Shown: positions 26,421 through 35,254, numbered from the stretch's first letter. The stretch is DNA of 64,000 bases from Natronorubrum bangense (GCF_004799645.1 NZ_CP031305.1:1860001-1924000), one strand, 5' to 3'. Notes: generated from the sequence alone by a model not told the origin. Program-made: numbers and translations.

Positions 26421-26571
26421 GGACCACTGTTTCGTTGCGGCGTCTCGACTCCCATGACAGCGAGTTACGTGTGCCACGGTAACGAAGATGGCCTGTTTTG
26501 GGAAGTCCTATATCCTTTTACGCTCCCACTACAGAGTCATATATCATGATGACGCGTGGACGCCTGAACGC

Positions 26572-26577
26572 AGGAGG
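26572..26577 (+). promoter_or_regulatory. Shine-Dalgarno sequence deciding the ACT-protein start
   Basis: The sequence aggagg lies eight bases before the GTG at 26586. The in-frame GTG at 26577 overlaps this purine run and has no such site ahead of it. The start is therefore GTG 26586, giving a protein that begins MSDDPVDEDE. Confidence 0.7.
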
Positions 26578-26585
26578 TGGCGGCA

Positions 26586-27146
26586 GTGAGTGACGACCCC
26601 GTCGACGAAGACGAGACGGAGACAGATGGCGGCGTTCGCGCCTACACTGTCCGTCTCGAGCTTGTCGATGAACCCGGTGAGCTCCTTCGCGCGCTCTCGC
26701 CGATCGCCGACAACGGTGGCAATCTTCTGAGTATCCACCACGAGCGCGGGAACATTACCCCTCGAGGGCATATCCCCGTCGAGGTCGACCTCGAATGTCC
26801 GCCGGACCGATTCGATGGCATCGTTGACGCGCTTCGCGACGCCGGTGTCAACGTCATTCAGGCCGGTGCCGAACACTACGGCGAGGAGATCAGCGTCGTC
26901 CTCGTCGGCAATCTCGTCGAGCGCGACCTCTCGAACACGCTTTCGCGGATCGAAGACGAGGCCAACGCCGTCGTTCGCGACCTCTCGCTTGCTGCACCCG
27001 ACGGCACGGAAGCCGTCTCGAGTGCCCGAGTCCGGCTTGCAATCGACTCCGGTCGCTCCGATGCAGCACTCGAAGCGATCCGTTCGATCGGCTCGGAGAA
27101 GGAACTCACTGTCGTCGAACCACTCCTTGGAGGTGATGCCGCATGA
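26586..27146 (+). CDS. ACT-domain amino acid-sensing protein, coupled to homoserine dehydrogenase
   Basis: The 186-residue protein contains an N-terminal ACT domain (YTVRLELVDEPGELLRALSP at about 18-37) and a second, less clear regulatory half. It lacks a catalytic domain. Its stop overlaps the hom start by four bases (ATGA), and a Shine-Dalgarno sequence (ggaggtga, 27129-27136) precedes hom inside this gene. It is probably a separate regulatory subunit that binds threonine or another amino acid and controls homoserine dehydrogenase, which here has no ACT domain of its own (inference). Confidence 0.9.
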   Translation: MSDDPVDEDETETDGGVRAYTVRLELVDEPGELLRALSPIADNGGNLLSIHHERGNITPRGHIPVEVDLECPPDRFDGIVDALRDAGVNVIQAGAEHYGEEISVVLVGNLVERDLSNTLSRIEDEANAVVRDLSLAAPDGTEAVSSARVRLAIDSGRSDAALEAIRSIGSEKELTVVEPLLGGDAA

Positions 27147-28090
27147 AACTCGCAATTCTCGGTGCCGGAGACGTCGGCCGCTCGGTTGCTGACCTCGCCG
27201 GCGAGTACGGACACGAAGTCGTTGCGCTCGCTGACTCGACCACCGCTACAGTCGACGACGACGGGATCGATGTCGCCGGCGCACTCGAGCGAAAAGCCGG
27301 CGACGAGGCGCTCGGCTCGAGCGAGCCCGACGACGTCTTTGACGCCGACTACGACGTCCTCGTCGAGGCGACGCCGACCACACTGGACGACGCCGAACCC
27401 GGTTTCTCGCACGTCAAACGCGCCCTCGAGGCCGACCGCCACGTCGTGTTGGCCAACAAAGGCCCCGTCGCAGAACGCTACGAAGAACTGCGCGCACTCG
27501 AGGCCGACAGCGCGGGCTCGATCCGCTTTGAGGCCACCGTCGGCGGCGCGATTCCGGTGTTGTCGACCATCGAAGACTCGACGCCACAAGCCGTCACCGC
27601 GGCCCGTGGCGTTCTGAACGGGACTGCGAACTTCATCCTGACGCGGATGGCCGCCGAAGGCCTCGACTACGAACACGTCCTCGCGGAAGCCCAGGACCTC
27701 GGTGTGGCTGAGGCCGACCCGACGTTCGACGTCGACGGCACCGACGCCGCGCTCAAGTTCGTCATCCTCGCGAACGTCCTTGCCGACGGCGGCTTCTCGC
27801 TCGAGGACGCCACGGTAGAGGGCATCCAGTCGATTCCTGGCAGCGCGCTCGACCTCGCCGCCGAAGACGGCCGCACGATCCGCCTCATCGGCGAAGCGAC
27901 CCGCGACGGCGTCCGCGTCGGGCCGCGACTCGTCCCCGAAAACGGCCCGCTTGCCGTCACCGGCACGCGAAACATCGTCCAGATCGAGACGCGAAACGCC
28001 GGCTCGCTGCACTCGAGTGGTCGCGGCGCTGGCGGCCCGGAGACGGCGACGGCAGTGCTTTCCGACGTCGGTCGACTCCCACCGCTGTAG
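27143..28090 (+). CDS. hom: Homoserine dehydrogenase
   Basis: The 315-residue enzyme has the NAD(P) motif LAILGAGDVGRSVADLA, the catalytic-domain segment VLANKGPVA, and GVLNGTANFILTRM with the conserved GTxNYIL-type motif. The segment AEADPTFDVDGTDAALK carries conserved acidic substrate residues and a Lys. It reduces aspartate semialdehyde to homoserine for threonine and methionine. The usual C-terminal ACT domain is missing; the overlapping upstream ACT protein may supply it. Confidence 0.95.
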   Translation: MKLAILGAGDVGRSVADLAGEYGHEVVALADSTTATVDDDGIDVAGALERKAGDEALGSSEPDDVFDADYDVLVEATPTTLDDAEPGFSHVKRALEADRHVVLANKGPVAERYEELRALEADSAGSIRFEATVGGAIPVLSTIEDSTPQAVTAARGVLNGTANFILTRMAAEGLDYEHVLAEAQDLGVAEADPTFDVDGTDAALKFVILANVLADGGFSLEDATVEGIQSIPGSALDLAAEDGRTIRLIGEATRDGVRVGPRLVPENGPLAVTGTRNIVQIETRNAGSLHSSGRGAGGPETATAVLSDVGRLPPL

Positions 28091-28173
28091 TCTTCGGTCG
28101 ACACACTCCGTCCGTTCACTTTTCACTCGAAATTTGACGTTCTCGGAACGCCGCGCGCGAGCGGTGGATCCAG

Positions 28174-28304
28174 TATAGTAACAACTGAACTGATTGACAC
28201 ACTGTACTATCTGACAGAGCTATAGTAACAACTGAACCGATGGACACACGCATCGCATAGCCGTCGTGCGATGCGGTGTGCAGTGACGTTCAGTAGCTAC
28301 TATA
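28174..28304. repeat. Palindromic MITE-like element with a truncated adjacent copy
   Basis: The full copy spans about 28221-28304. Its ends are inverted repeats (tatagtaacaactgaac and gttcagtagctactata, 14 of 17 matching), and its centre is a perfect hairpin cgcatcgca / tgcgatgcg around a nine-base loop. Just upstream, 28174-28202 repeats the first 29 bases of the element with 27 matches, offset by 47 bases. Related copies lie near 62675-62757 and 62864-62932. This looks like a non-autonomous mobile or REP-like element rather than a gene. Confidence 0.75.
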
Positions 28305-28519
28305 TTCAACGCTCGATCGCGCTACTGCGGCCGTCACCTTCGGGGACGGCCGCGAATTCGGTACCGACGTTTCACTGACTGCTGTCCCACAGTACAACAG
28401 ACGGTCGTTCGCCGTGAGGACTCCCGATTTGGCGTTTCGTTTCCGCCGGTTGAACGTCCTGTACCGTGTGAATACTAGACAAACCGCAAGAAGGCGTCGG
28501 GGTCGACAGAATACGCTTT
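28305..28519. other. Intergenic DNA with a 9-bp inverted repeat
   Basis: Between the repeat element and the EF-1alpha promoter there is no supportable gene. It holds an inverted repeat gcggccgtc (28327-28335) / gacggccgc (28345-28353) with a nine-base loop. That could be a terminator-like structure for the hom transcript or part of the 5' control region of the next gene. Confidence 0.4.
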
Positions 28520-28533
28520 CGAAATGGTTTTAA
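28520..28533 (+). promoter_or_regulatory. BRE/TATA promoter of the EF-1alpha-S10 operon
   Basis: The sequence cgaaatggttttaa matches the haloarchaeal BRE-plus-TATA pattern (cGAAA-n-TTTA). It lies 54 to 67 bases before the ATG at 28587, implying a leader of about 30 bases. The same pattern, cgaaatcctttta, precedes the S24e gene. Confidence 0.7.
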
Positions 28534-28586
28534 CCGCAACGAGCAAAATAGACCGATATAAGCGCCTTTGCGCGTGAGCTACAACA

Positions 28587-29849
28587 ATGAGCGAACAACA
28601 CCAGAACCTGGCCGTCATCGGCCACGTTGACCACGGGAAGAGTACGCTCGTGGGACGCCTCCTCTACGAGACGGGGAGCGTACCAGAGCACGTCATCGAA
28701 CAGCACCGCGAAGAAGCAGAAGAGAAAGGCAAGGGCGGATTCGAGTTCGCCTACGTCATGGACAACCTCGCAGAAGAGCGAGAGCGTGGTGTCACCATCG
28801 ACATCGCCCACCAGGAGTTCACCACCGACGAGTACGACTTTACTATCGTCGACTGTCCTGGCCACCGCGACTTCGTGAAGAACATGATCACGGGCGCATC
28901 CCAGGCGGACAACGCCGTCCTCGTCGTCGCCGCTGACGACGGTGTCGCGCCCCAGACCCAGGAGCACGTCTTCCTGGCTCGCACCCTCGGTATCGACGAA
29001 CTCATCATCGGCGTCAACAAGATGGACGTTGTCGACTACAAGGAGTCGACCTACGACGACGTCGTCGAAGAGGTTACGCAGCTGCTCAAGCAGGTCCAGT
29101 TCAACACCGAGGACGCCTCGTTCATCCCGATCTCGGCGTTCGAAGGCGACAACATCGCCGAGGCCTCCGACAACACGCCGTGGTACGACGGCGAGACCCT
29201 GCTCGAGGCACTCAACAGCCTGCCAGCACCACAGCCACCAACGGACGCACCGCTCCGACTCCCGATTCAGGACGTCTACACGATCTCCGGCATCGGTACC
29301 GTCCCAGTCGGACGTATCGAGACCGGTATCATGAACATCGGCGACAACGTCTCCTTCCAGCCATCGGACGTCGGTGGCGAAGTCAAGACGATCGAGATGC
29401 ACCACGAAGAGGTGCCAAAAGCCGAGCCCGGTGACAACGTTGGATTCAACGTCCGCGGCATCGGTAAGGACGACATCCGCCGTGGTGACGTCTGTGGTCC
29501 AGCCGACGACCCACCAAGCGTCGCCGAGACGTTCCAGGCGCAGATCGTCGTCATGCAGCACCCATCCGTGATCACGGCCGGCTACACGCCAGTCTTCCAC
29601 GCCCACACGGCTCAGGTCGCCTGTACGATCGAATCCATCGACAAGAAAATGGACCCCGCAAGCGGCGAGGTCGCCGAGGAGAACCCAGACTTCATCCAGT
29701 CGGGTGACGCTGCTGTGGTCACCATCCGACCACAAAAGCCCCTCAGCATCGAGCCATCGAGCGAGATCCCAGAACTCGGGAGCTTCGCCATCCGCGACAT
29801 GGGTCAGACCATCGCGGCCGGGAAGGTTCTCGAGGTCCACGACAAATAA
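28587..29849 (+). CDS. tuf: Translation elongation factor EF-1 alpha
   Basis: The 420-residue GTPase has G1 GHVDHGKST, the RGVTID switch, DCPGHRDF (G3), NKMD (G4) and SAF (G5). It delivers aminoacyl-tRNA to the ribosome. The gene directly precedes rpsJ with no bases between, the typical archaeal arrangement. A strong BRE/TATA promoter lies upstream. Confidence 0.98.
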   Translation: MSEQHQNLAVIGHVDHGKSTLVGRLLYETGSVPEHVIEQHREEAEEKGKGGFEFAYVMDNLAEERERGVTIDIAHQEFTTDEYDFTIVDCPGHRDFVKNMITGASQADNAVLVVAADDGVAPQTQEHVFLARTLGIDELIIGVNKMDVVDYKESTYDDVVEEVTQLLKQVQFNTEDASFIPISAFEGDNIAEASDNTPWYDGETLLEALNSLPAPQPPTDAPLRLPIQDVYTISGIGTVPVGRIETGIMNIGDNVSFQPSDVGGEVKTIEMHHEEVPKAEPGDNVGFNVRGIGKDDIRRGDVCGPADDPPSVAETFQAQIVVMQHPSVITAGYTPVFHAHTAQVACTIESIDKKMDPASGEVAEENPDFIQSGDAAVVTIRPQKPLSIEPSSEIPELGSFAIRDMGQTIAAGKVLEVHDK

Positions 29850-30158
29850 ATGCAGCAGGCACGCGTTCGACTCGCGGGCACGAGTCCAGACGACTTAGAC
29901 GACATCTGCGACGACGTCCGCGAGATTGCGAACAACACCGGCGTCAACCTGAGCGGTCCGATCCCGCTGCCGACGAAGACCCTCGAGGTGCCGACCCGGA
30001 AGTCGCCTGACGGCGAGGGTACCGCCACGTGGGAGCACTGGGAGATGCGCGTCCACAAGCGCCTGATCGATCTGGACGCCGACGAACGCGCACTCCGCCA
30101 GCTCATGCGCATTCAGGTGCCAAACGACGTCTCCATCGAGATCGTCCTCGAAGACTAA
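29850..30158 (+). CDS. rpsJ: Small ribosomal subunit protein S10 (uS10)
   Basis: The 102-residue protein has the S10 sequence pattern ([48 protein letters not shown]). It starts directly after the EF-1alpha stop, so the pair forms one operon. T-rich sequence follows the gene. Confidence 0.97.
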   Translation: MQQARVRLAGTSPDDLDDICDDVREIANNTGVNLSGPIPLPTKTLEVPTRKSPDGEGTATWEHWEMRVHKRLIDLDADERALRQLMRIQVPNDVSIEIVLED

Positions 30159-30180
30159 CGGCCGATCGCGACCGGAATCC

Positions 30181-30198
30181 GTTTTTCACCGTTTTCTT
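30181..30198 (+). terminator. T-rich terminator after rpsJ
   Basis: The sequence gtttttcaccgttttctt begins 22 bases after the rpsJ stop at 30158. Two T-runs in GC-rich DNA are the usual sign of archaeal transcript ends. Confidence 0.55.
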
Positions 30199-30289
30199 AC
30201 TCTGGTCACGAGCACCTGCGCTCGAGTGACGGTCGCGCTTGGTGCAATCCGGCAGAGGGGCTTTTGTTCTTCGCTGCCCACTAGCTGCC

Positions 30290-30967
30290 ATGGTGGATCG
30301 ATCGCGGTCGCGGTCGGGACGCAGACGCCGATCCGGGACAGACACAGTTGACTCGAGCAGTCCGATCTTCGATCTGCTGGTCGTCTTCGCCCTCGTGTTC
30401 GTGGTCCAACAGTTCACGGCGCTGCTCGGACTCGGCGTGATGGCCGGGCTGTTCGTCCTCGCACCGCCGTTGACCACCAATCCGTGGACAGTCGTCACGA
30501 GCGTCTACGCCCACGGCGGCGTTGGGCACCTACTCTCGAACAGCCTCGCGCTGGTCGTCTTCGGCTGGCCAGTCGCTCGAGCGACGACGAGACTGCGATT
30601 TCACGCGTTCTTTCTCGTGACGGGCGCGATCGCCGGCGTCTCACAGATCCTCCTGACGAACGCCGCAGCGTCGGCACCGCTGATCAGCGTCGCGGGAACC
30701 CAAGGCGTCCTCGGTGCCAGCGGCGCCGTCTTCGCACTGCTTGGCTATCTCATCGCCTCGAACCGGCTCTCGAGTAGCCTGCGCTCCGTTGTCGACATCC
30801 CACGATGGCTGGTCATCATCATCGTCATTGGCCTCGCAACTGCCGTCACGCTGGCAACTGCAGCTCCCGGTGTCGCGTTGCTCGCTCACTTTACGGGCTT
30901 TCTCCTCGGTCTGCTCGCTGGCCGTGTGCGCCTGTTGTCCGTCGGCTCACGTCGCGCCGCGATGTGA
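30290..30967 (+). CDS. Rhomboid-family intramembrane serine protease
   Basis: The 225-residue protein has about six helices with rhomboid motifs: HGGVGHLLSNSLAL in helix 2, the catalytic Ser in GVLGASGAVFALLG in helix 4, and the partner His in LLAHFTGFLLG in helix 6. A basic N-terminus (RSRSRSGRRRRSG) is unusual for haloarchaeal proteins and stays in the cytoplasm. It would cleave membrane proteins within the bilayer. I use ATG 30290. Confidence 0.92.
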   Translation: MVDRSRSRSGRRRRSGTDTVDSSSPIFDLLVVFALVFVVQQFTALLGLGVMAGLFVLAPPLTTNPWTVVTSVYAHGGVGHLLSNSLALVVFGWPVARATTRLRFHAFFLVTGAIAGVSQILLTNAAASAPLISVAGTQGVLGASGAVFALLGYLIASNRLSSSLRSVVDIPRWLVIIIVIGLATAVTLATAAPGVALLAHFTGFLLGLLAGRVRLLSVGSRRAAM

Positions 30968-31046
30968 CAGACTGCGTCGCCACCGGGCTCACACGTCGGC
31001 TGCGAAACACAAGCTACAAGTAGAATCCCTGGGTATGAATGCTCGA

Positions 31047-31118
31047 GGGCTCGTAGATCAGTGGTAGATCGCTTCCTTCGCAAGGAAGAGGCCCTGGGTT
31101 CAAATCCCAGCGAGTCCA
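31047..31118 (+). tRNA. tRNA-Ala (anticodon CGC)
   Basis: The 72-base cloverleaf folds well: acceptor GGGCTCG pairs with CGAGTCC (one G-T), the D arm is gatc/gatc, the anticodon stem cttcc/ggaag holds loop ttcgcaa (anticodon CGC), and the T arm is ctggg/cccag with loop ttcaaat. The discriminator base is A and CCA is not encoded. It reads GCG alanine codons. I see no intron. Confidence 0.95.
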
Positions 31119-31621
31119 TCAGAATTTTGTATCGTTTCGAGTTACGTCGATAGTCGAATTCGTGGCGACTGACACTACAGTATGCAGCAGCGGTTCGACC
31201 CTCCCTCAAAATCGAGTGGTTGCCGGTACGGGATTCGCCCCCGCGTTGGCTGGCGATGTTCGTGGAGGGAACCGGGAGTGGTCATGGTCGGCGTGACGAT
31301 TTCGCGTTGGTCGTCGGCCACCGTTCTATGACCACCCCAAAGCGGTCGCTGCCGACACCGCCAGTCGGCCAAAAATACTATACCTGAACTGACATTCCAT
31401 GAAAATGGGCTGGGACGGTAGGTGGTGGTTCGTTTCCAGCCCGATATCGGATTTGATAACTACGTTCTTTAATCACACGATATCCGGTACCAAACACCGG
31501 CTTTCGAACGGCTGCTCGAGTCTACTGTGGCGTTGCCTGCTCGAGTCACAACCGTCGTCATCTCGCCAGTCAAACGCGCTCGAGCAGTTCTGGTTCGTCT
31601 CGGTGCCGTGCGTCCAAGCCG
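31119..31621. other. Intergenic region of about 500 bp with hairpin-rich segment
   Basis: I find no gene with haloarchaeal amino-acid composition here. A TATA-like aaatactatac (31372-31382) precedes a segment rich in inverted repeats: gggctgg (31407-31413) / ccagccc (31436-31442), cgatatc (31442-31448) / cgatatc (31478-31484), and ccggt (31484-31488) / accgg (31496-31500). It could encode a structured RNA. Near 31221-31244 the minus strand resembles the T arm and 3' acceptor strand of a tRNA with two changed loop bases. Confidence 0.35.
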
Positions 31622-31936
31622 TTACCGCGCTGGCTTGCTCGCAAGCCACGAGTGGAGCCGTTCGACGAGAGCTGCAGCCACGGTCTCGGCAATTCGGTCG
31701 GGCGTCTCGGTGAGGTCCCAGACCACGTCGCCGGTCTGGGTGACCGTCACCCACCTGACGTAGTCTCCGCGGTCCAACTCGAGCAAGACGTCCTCAAGCG
31801 CTGCCTCGTCGAGTTGATAGTCGATCGTCGCTTCAATGCGGGCGGCGAGCTGGCTGGTCGTCGCGAGTACGCGATCGTCATCGGACTCGAGTGAGGGGCC
31901 AGCGGAGATCGTTGGGGAGGGTGGCTGCTTCGTCAC
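31622..31936 (-). CDS. Small acidic protein of unknown function
   Basis: The 104-residue protein starts with GTG (MTKQPPSPTISAG). It is acidic and shows a winged-helix-like alternation (TTSQLAARIEA, EAALEDVLLELDRGDYVRWVTV), so DNA binding is possible. I do not recognise the family. It is divergent from the BNR-repeat gene with 106 bases between. Confidence 0.7.
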   Translation of the reverse strand: MTKQPPSPTISAGPSLESDDDRVLATTSQLAARIEATIDYQLDEAALEDVLLELDRGDYVRWVTVTQTGDVVWDLTETPDRIAETVAAALVERLHSWLASKPAR

Positions 31937-32042
31937 GGTTGCTCGAGCGGTTGTGCGCCGGTCCGGATGACAGTTCGCCTTCAGAGGGCCGCCAACTATA
32001 TGACTCCGAATCGTTAGGGCTTGTCGTTTCGTCTAGACTCCT

Positions 32043-33056
32043 ATGCCGACCGTTTACGCCGCACTTCGGGATCGCCTGCTCGTCTGTACGAACGCCGACC
32101 GTCGCCCCAATGTGTGGACCACTGCCACTCGACTCGAGGGTCACACACTCGAGTGTATCGCTGTGTCGCCTGCCCGACCGGAGCGGGTGTTCGTCGGGAC
32201 GTTCGAGGGTGGCCTGTTCCGGTCCCAGACGGGCGGCGAGTCGTTCGAGCGCCTCGAGACGGGGTTTGTCAGCGACGCCGTACTGTCGCTCGCCATCAGC
32301 CCACACGATCCGGACGTCCTCTATGCCGGAACGGAGCCGAGTCGCGTCTATCGCTCGACAGACGGTGGAGATACCTGGACGCAGCTCACGGGGCTGACTG
32401 CCCTCTCCTCTGCCGACGAGTGGTACTTTCCGCCGCGGCCCCACACCCATCACGTTCGCTGGCTCGAGGTCGATCCGTTCGATCCCGAGCGGCTGTACGT
32501 CGGCATCGAGGCGGGTGCATTCGTCCTGAGCACTGATGGCGGCGAGACGTGGCAGGAACGACCGGCCGGCTCCCGTCGGGACAACCACACGCTGGCGACC
32601 CACGCCGGACGGGAAGGGCGGGTCTACACTGCTGCTGGCGACGGCTACGCTGTAAGTGACGACGGTGGCAAGACGTGGTCACGTCCACAGGACGGGCTCG
32701 CACACACCTACTGCTGGGGGCTGGCCGTCGATCCCGCCGATCCGGACGCGGTCATCGTCTCGAGTGCGAGCGGCGCTCGGAGCGCGCACACAGCCGAGAC
32801 GGCCGAGTCATACGTCTATCGGCGGACCGATGAGGTGCCCTGGGAGCGACTCGACGACCACGGGCTGCCGACGGGCGACGGCGTCGTTCGCGCCGTCTTC
32901 GAGACGACGGACGAGGACGGCGTCGTCTACGCGCTGAGCAACCGAGGTCTGTTCGTCACCGACGATTTCGGCGACGAATGGGGTCGCGTCGGGATCGACT
33001 GGGACGAGGAACTCAAGAGCCAGACACCTCGTGGGATCGTGGTCCTTCCGTCGTGA
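32043..33056 (+). CDS. BNR/Asp-box beta-propeller protein
   Basis: The 337-residue protein has repeated Asp-box (BNR) motifs: RSTDGGDTWTQ, LSTDGGETWQE, VSDDGGKTWSR and VTDDFGDEWGR. They alternate with blade strands (VFVGTFEGGLF, VLYAGTEPSRVY, LYVGIEAGAF). There is no signal peptide, so it is probably cytoplasmic. The fold resembles sialidase/sortilin-type propellers, but catalytic residues of glycosidases are not evident, so an enzyme name is not justified. Confidence 0.88.
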   Translation: MPTVYAALRDRLLVCTNADRRPNVWTTATRLEGHTLECIAVSPARPERVFVGTFEGGLFRSQTGGESFERLETGFVSDAVLSLAISPHDPDVLYAGTEPSRVYRSTDGGDTWTQLTGLTALSSADEWYFPPRPHTHHVRWLEVDPFDPERLYVGIEAGAFVLSTDGGETWQERPAGSRRDNHTLATHAGREGRVYTAAGDGYAVSDDGGKTWSRPQDGLAHTYCWGLAVDPADPDAVIVSSASGARSAHTAETAESYVYRRTDEVPWERLDDHGLPTGDGVVRAVFETTDEDGVVYALSNRGLFVTDDFGDEWGRVGIDWDEELKSQTPRGIVVLPS

Positions 33057-33090
33057 CACGATCGAACGAATCACTCGAGTAACGATTACG

Positions 33091-33864
33091 TCAGTTGTCG
33101 ACGCTCGAGTGCTCGAGCAGGACGACGATCGCGACGGCGTGGACTGGTGCCAGGAGGGCGGTCGTCGCGACCGTCCCGCCGGGAAGACTCGCGAGCGCCC
33201 ACCCGGCGAGGCCGACGACGAGGATCACGCCGAAGACCGTCCAGCCGTGGCCACGCGTTCGGCGGACGCTCTCCAGCAGCGCTCGCTTCGGACTGCGGCC
33301 CGCGACGAGCAAGCCCGGAACGGCAAAGAGCCGGACGGTGACGGCGAGATACAACATCAGCAGCGGCAGTCCCCACAGCCCCATTCCCTGGAGCGCGTCG
33401 ATCGATCCGAGCCCCCGCTGGACGAGGTCGAACACGATAACGAACCCGAAGACGGAGCCCACGGTCGCGAGCCGTACGTCCCGATCCATCGCGCGGGCCA
33501 TCGTGACGACTCCCGCGAAGACGACCGCCACCAGGGGAAGCAGATACAGTGTGAGCCCCCAGGCGAGATACTCCGGGTGGAGGCCGACCAGCGACTCGAG
33601 CGGCGTCGCCGTCTGTGCCACGCCGGTCGGATAGCCGGCGTACTCGAGGTCGATCGAGAGGCCGTTCTCCCAGGGAATTTCCCGCTCGAGGGTCGGGATC
33701 GGATCGCGTCGCCGGAGCGCGTCGGCGACGGCGAGGACGAACCCCGCGATAGCGAACGGAACGAGCAGGGACGGGTTTCGACGGAGCCGGTCGACGGCCG
33801 CCGAGAGGACGTGCGCCACGGACGACTCTCGACGGTTGGCCCCGTCGTTTCGGTTGCGCGCCAC
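33091..33864 (-). CDS. Polytopic membrane protein partner of the PQQ-like propeller
   Basis: The 257-residue protein starts with GTG at 33864, two bases after the stop of the upstream propeller gene. It has about five hydrophobic helices (residues 28-48, 92-113, 125-143, 155-178, 210-250), with a basic N-terminus. The longer in-frame extension to 34986 is antisense-like composition and not part of it. I do not recognise the family. The tight coupling suggests that it works with the exported propeller protein. Confidence 0.82.
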   Translation of the reverse strand: MARNRNDGANRRESSVAHVLSAAVDRLRRNPSLLVPFAIAGFVLAVADALRRRDPIPTLEREIPWENGLSIDLEYAGYPTGVAQTATPLESLVGLHPEYLAWGLTLYLLPLVAVVFAGVVTMARAMDRDVRLATVGSVFGFVIVFDLVQRGLGSIDALQGMGLWGLPLLMLYLAVTVRLFAVPGLLVAGRSPKRALLESVRRTRGHGWTVFGVILVVGLAGWALASLPGGTVATTALLAPVHAVAIVVLLEHSSVDN

Positions 33865-33866
33865 TG

Positions 33867-35099
33867 TCAGCTCGCCTCCTCGAGTGCCAGCAGTCCCTCG
33901 TCGGTGAGGACGTAGAGCGTGCCGTCGTCGACGATCGGCTGCGTGAAGTACGTCGCCCCTTCGTAGGTCCACCGTCGGTCGCCCGTCTCGGCGTCGATCG
34001 CGACCAGTTCGGAGATCTGGTAGCCGAGGTAGACGACGCCGTCGGCGACGATCGGGTCCATGTCGGGACGGTAGTCGGCAGTCCACTCTCGCTCGCCGCT
34101 CTCGAGGTCGATCGCGTGCAGCGACTCCGCGCCATCGGTGACGAACACCGTCCCGTCGGCGACGGCGGCGCTGCCGTCGGTGCCGTTCCCGTCGTGAGTG
34201 TACTCCCACAGCACGCTCCCGTCGGCCGGATCGAGCAGCGTGACCCCTTCTCGGTCGGGGACGACGAGTCCCGCATCGGTCGCTGTCGGCGGCCCGAAAT
34301 TGCGGTATCTCAGGGGGCTCTCCGTGTGTGGTTCGGGCCTGCTGCTCCAGCGAGTGTCGCCCGTCTCGGCGTCGAACGCGACGACGTCGCCGGGACGACT
34401 CGAGACAAAGACGGTCCCGTCGCGGACCGCCGGTCGGTTCGAACCGCTCGATCGTTCGTCGCCGACCGTTCGCTCCCACTGGACGCGGCCACTGCTTCCG
34501 TCCACGGCGACGACGCGATCGGTGTCGGGAACGATCGCGTACACCGCACCATCCGCAGCGACGGGTGACGGTTCCTGTGGGGACGAACTGGACCAGCGCT
34601 GGGTCTCCCGGCCGTGGCTGTACCAGCGCTCGGCGCCAACCGATCGTCCGAAAACCTCGTAGCCGCCGTCCGCGCTTAGTCCGAGCAGTCCCTCCCGGCC
34701 ACTGACGGCGAGCGTGTCGCTTCGGTAGGCGCTCGCCGTGGCTCGAGCCGGAGTCGACCAGTACTGGCCGTCTCGCGTGAACCGAATCTCGCCGGTGTCG
34801 CGATCGAACGCGACGAGCGACTGCTGGCCGACCGCGTACAGCGTCTCCCCGACGAGAATCGGTGCCGTCAGCCCGTGCATGCTCCAGTCCGTATCTCGCT
34901 GCCACGCGACCTCGACGCCGTCTTTCGGCCCCCTCCCGTCGGGGTTGTACCCGGTTCCCGCGGGGTCGTACCGCGCCATTGGCCACTCGATTTCGGAGAC
35001 ACTCGAGACCGATATCGGTCCATCAAGGAACCGGGCGCCGCCAGCGAGGCCCGCGAGGGCGAAACCGCCACCGGCGAGTACATGTCGTCTGGAGGGCAT
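33867..35099 (-). CDS. Exported PQQ-like beta-propeller protein
   Basis: The 410-residue protein begins MPSRRHVLAGGGFALAGLAG, a Tat-type signal without a clear lipobox Cys. The body shows PQQ/BamB-like blades, such as LVAFDRDTGEIRF, VVAVDGSSGRVQWER, VVAFDAETGDTRW, VTLLDPADGSVLWEY, LHAIDLESGEREW and LVAIDAETGDRRW. It probably scaffolds protein contacts on the outer face of the membrane. It forms an operon with the downstream membrane protein. Confidence 0.9.
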   Translation of the reverse strand: MPSRRHVLAGGGFALAGLAGGARFLDGPISVSSVSEIEWPMARYDPAGTGYNPDGRGPKDGVEVAWQRDTDWSMHGLTAPILVGETLYAVGQQSLVAFDRDTGEIRFTRDGQYWSTPARATASAYRSDTLAVSGREGLLGLSADGGYEVFGRSVGAERWYSHGRETQRWSSSSPQEPSPVAADGAVYAIVPDTDRVVAVDGSSGRVQWERTVGDERSSGSNRPAVRDGTVFVSSRPGDVVAFDAETGDTRWSSRPEPHTESPLRYRNFGPPTATDAGLVVPDREGVTLLDPADGSVLWEYTHDGNGTDGSAAVADGTVFVTDGAESLHAIDLESGEREWTADYRPDMDPIVADGVVYLGYQISELVAIDAETGDRRWTYEGATYFTQPIVDDGTLYVLTDEGLLALEEAS

Positions 35100-35254
35100 C
35101 ACCGAAGGGGTTCGCCCACAGAACATGTAAACACTCTCATTCGTTCGGGCTGAATTCAACGGCGGCCGTCCGCTTTGGTGTACTCACCTGAGCGGCGTTC
35201 TCGCCGGCCGACGGAGAGACCGACTCGAGTGCCCGTGCAATCGGGTGCATGCTT

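Noticed and set aside
31175..31372. Minus-strand ORF of 65 codons.
   Set aside because: Basic composition, no motif and no supporting start signal.
31399..31713. Plus-strand ORF of 104 codons behind a TATA-like box.
   Set aside because: Its composition (rich in Ser, Trp, Cys; non-acidic) is unlike haloarchaeal proteins; hairpins in the region suggest an RNA at most.
33091..34986. Long 631-codon minus-strand frame spanning the propeller gene.
   Set aside because: Its first two thirds are Arg-rich antisense-like sequence within the propeller gene's region; only the last 257 residues (from the GTG at 33864) have real membrane-protein composition.
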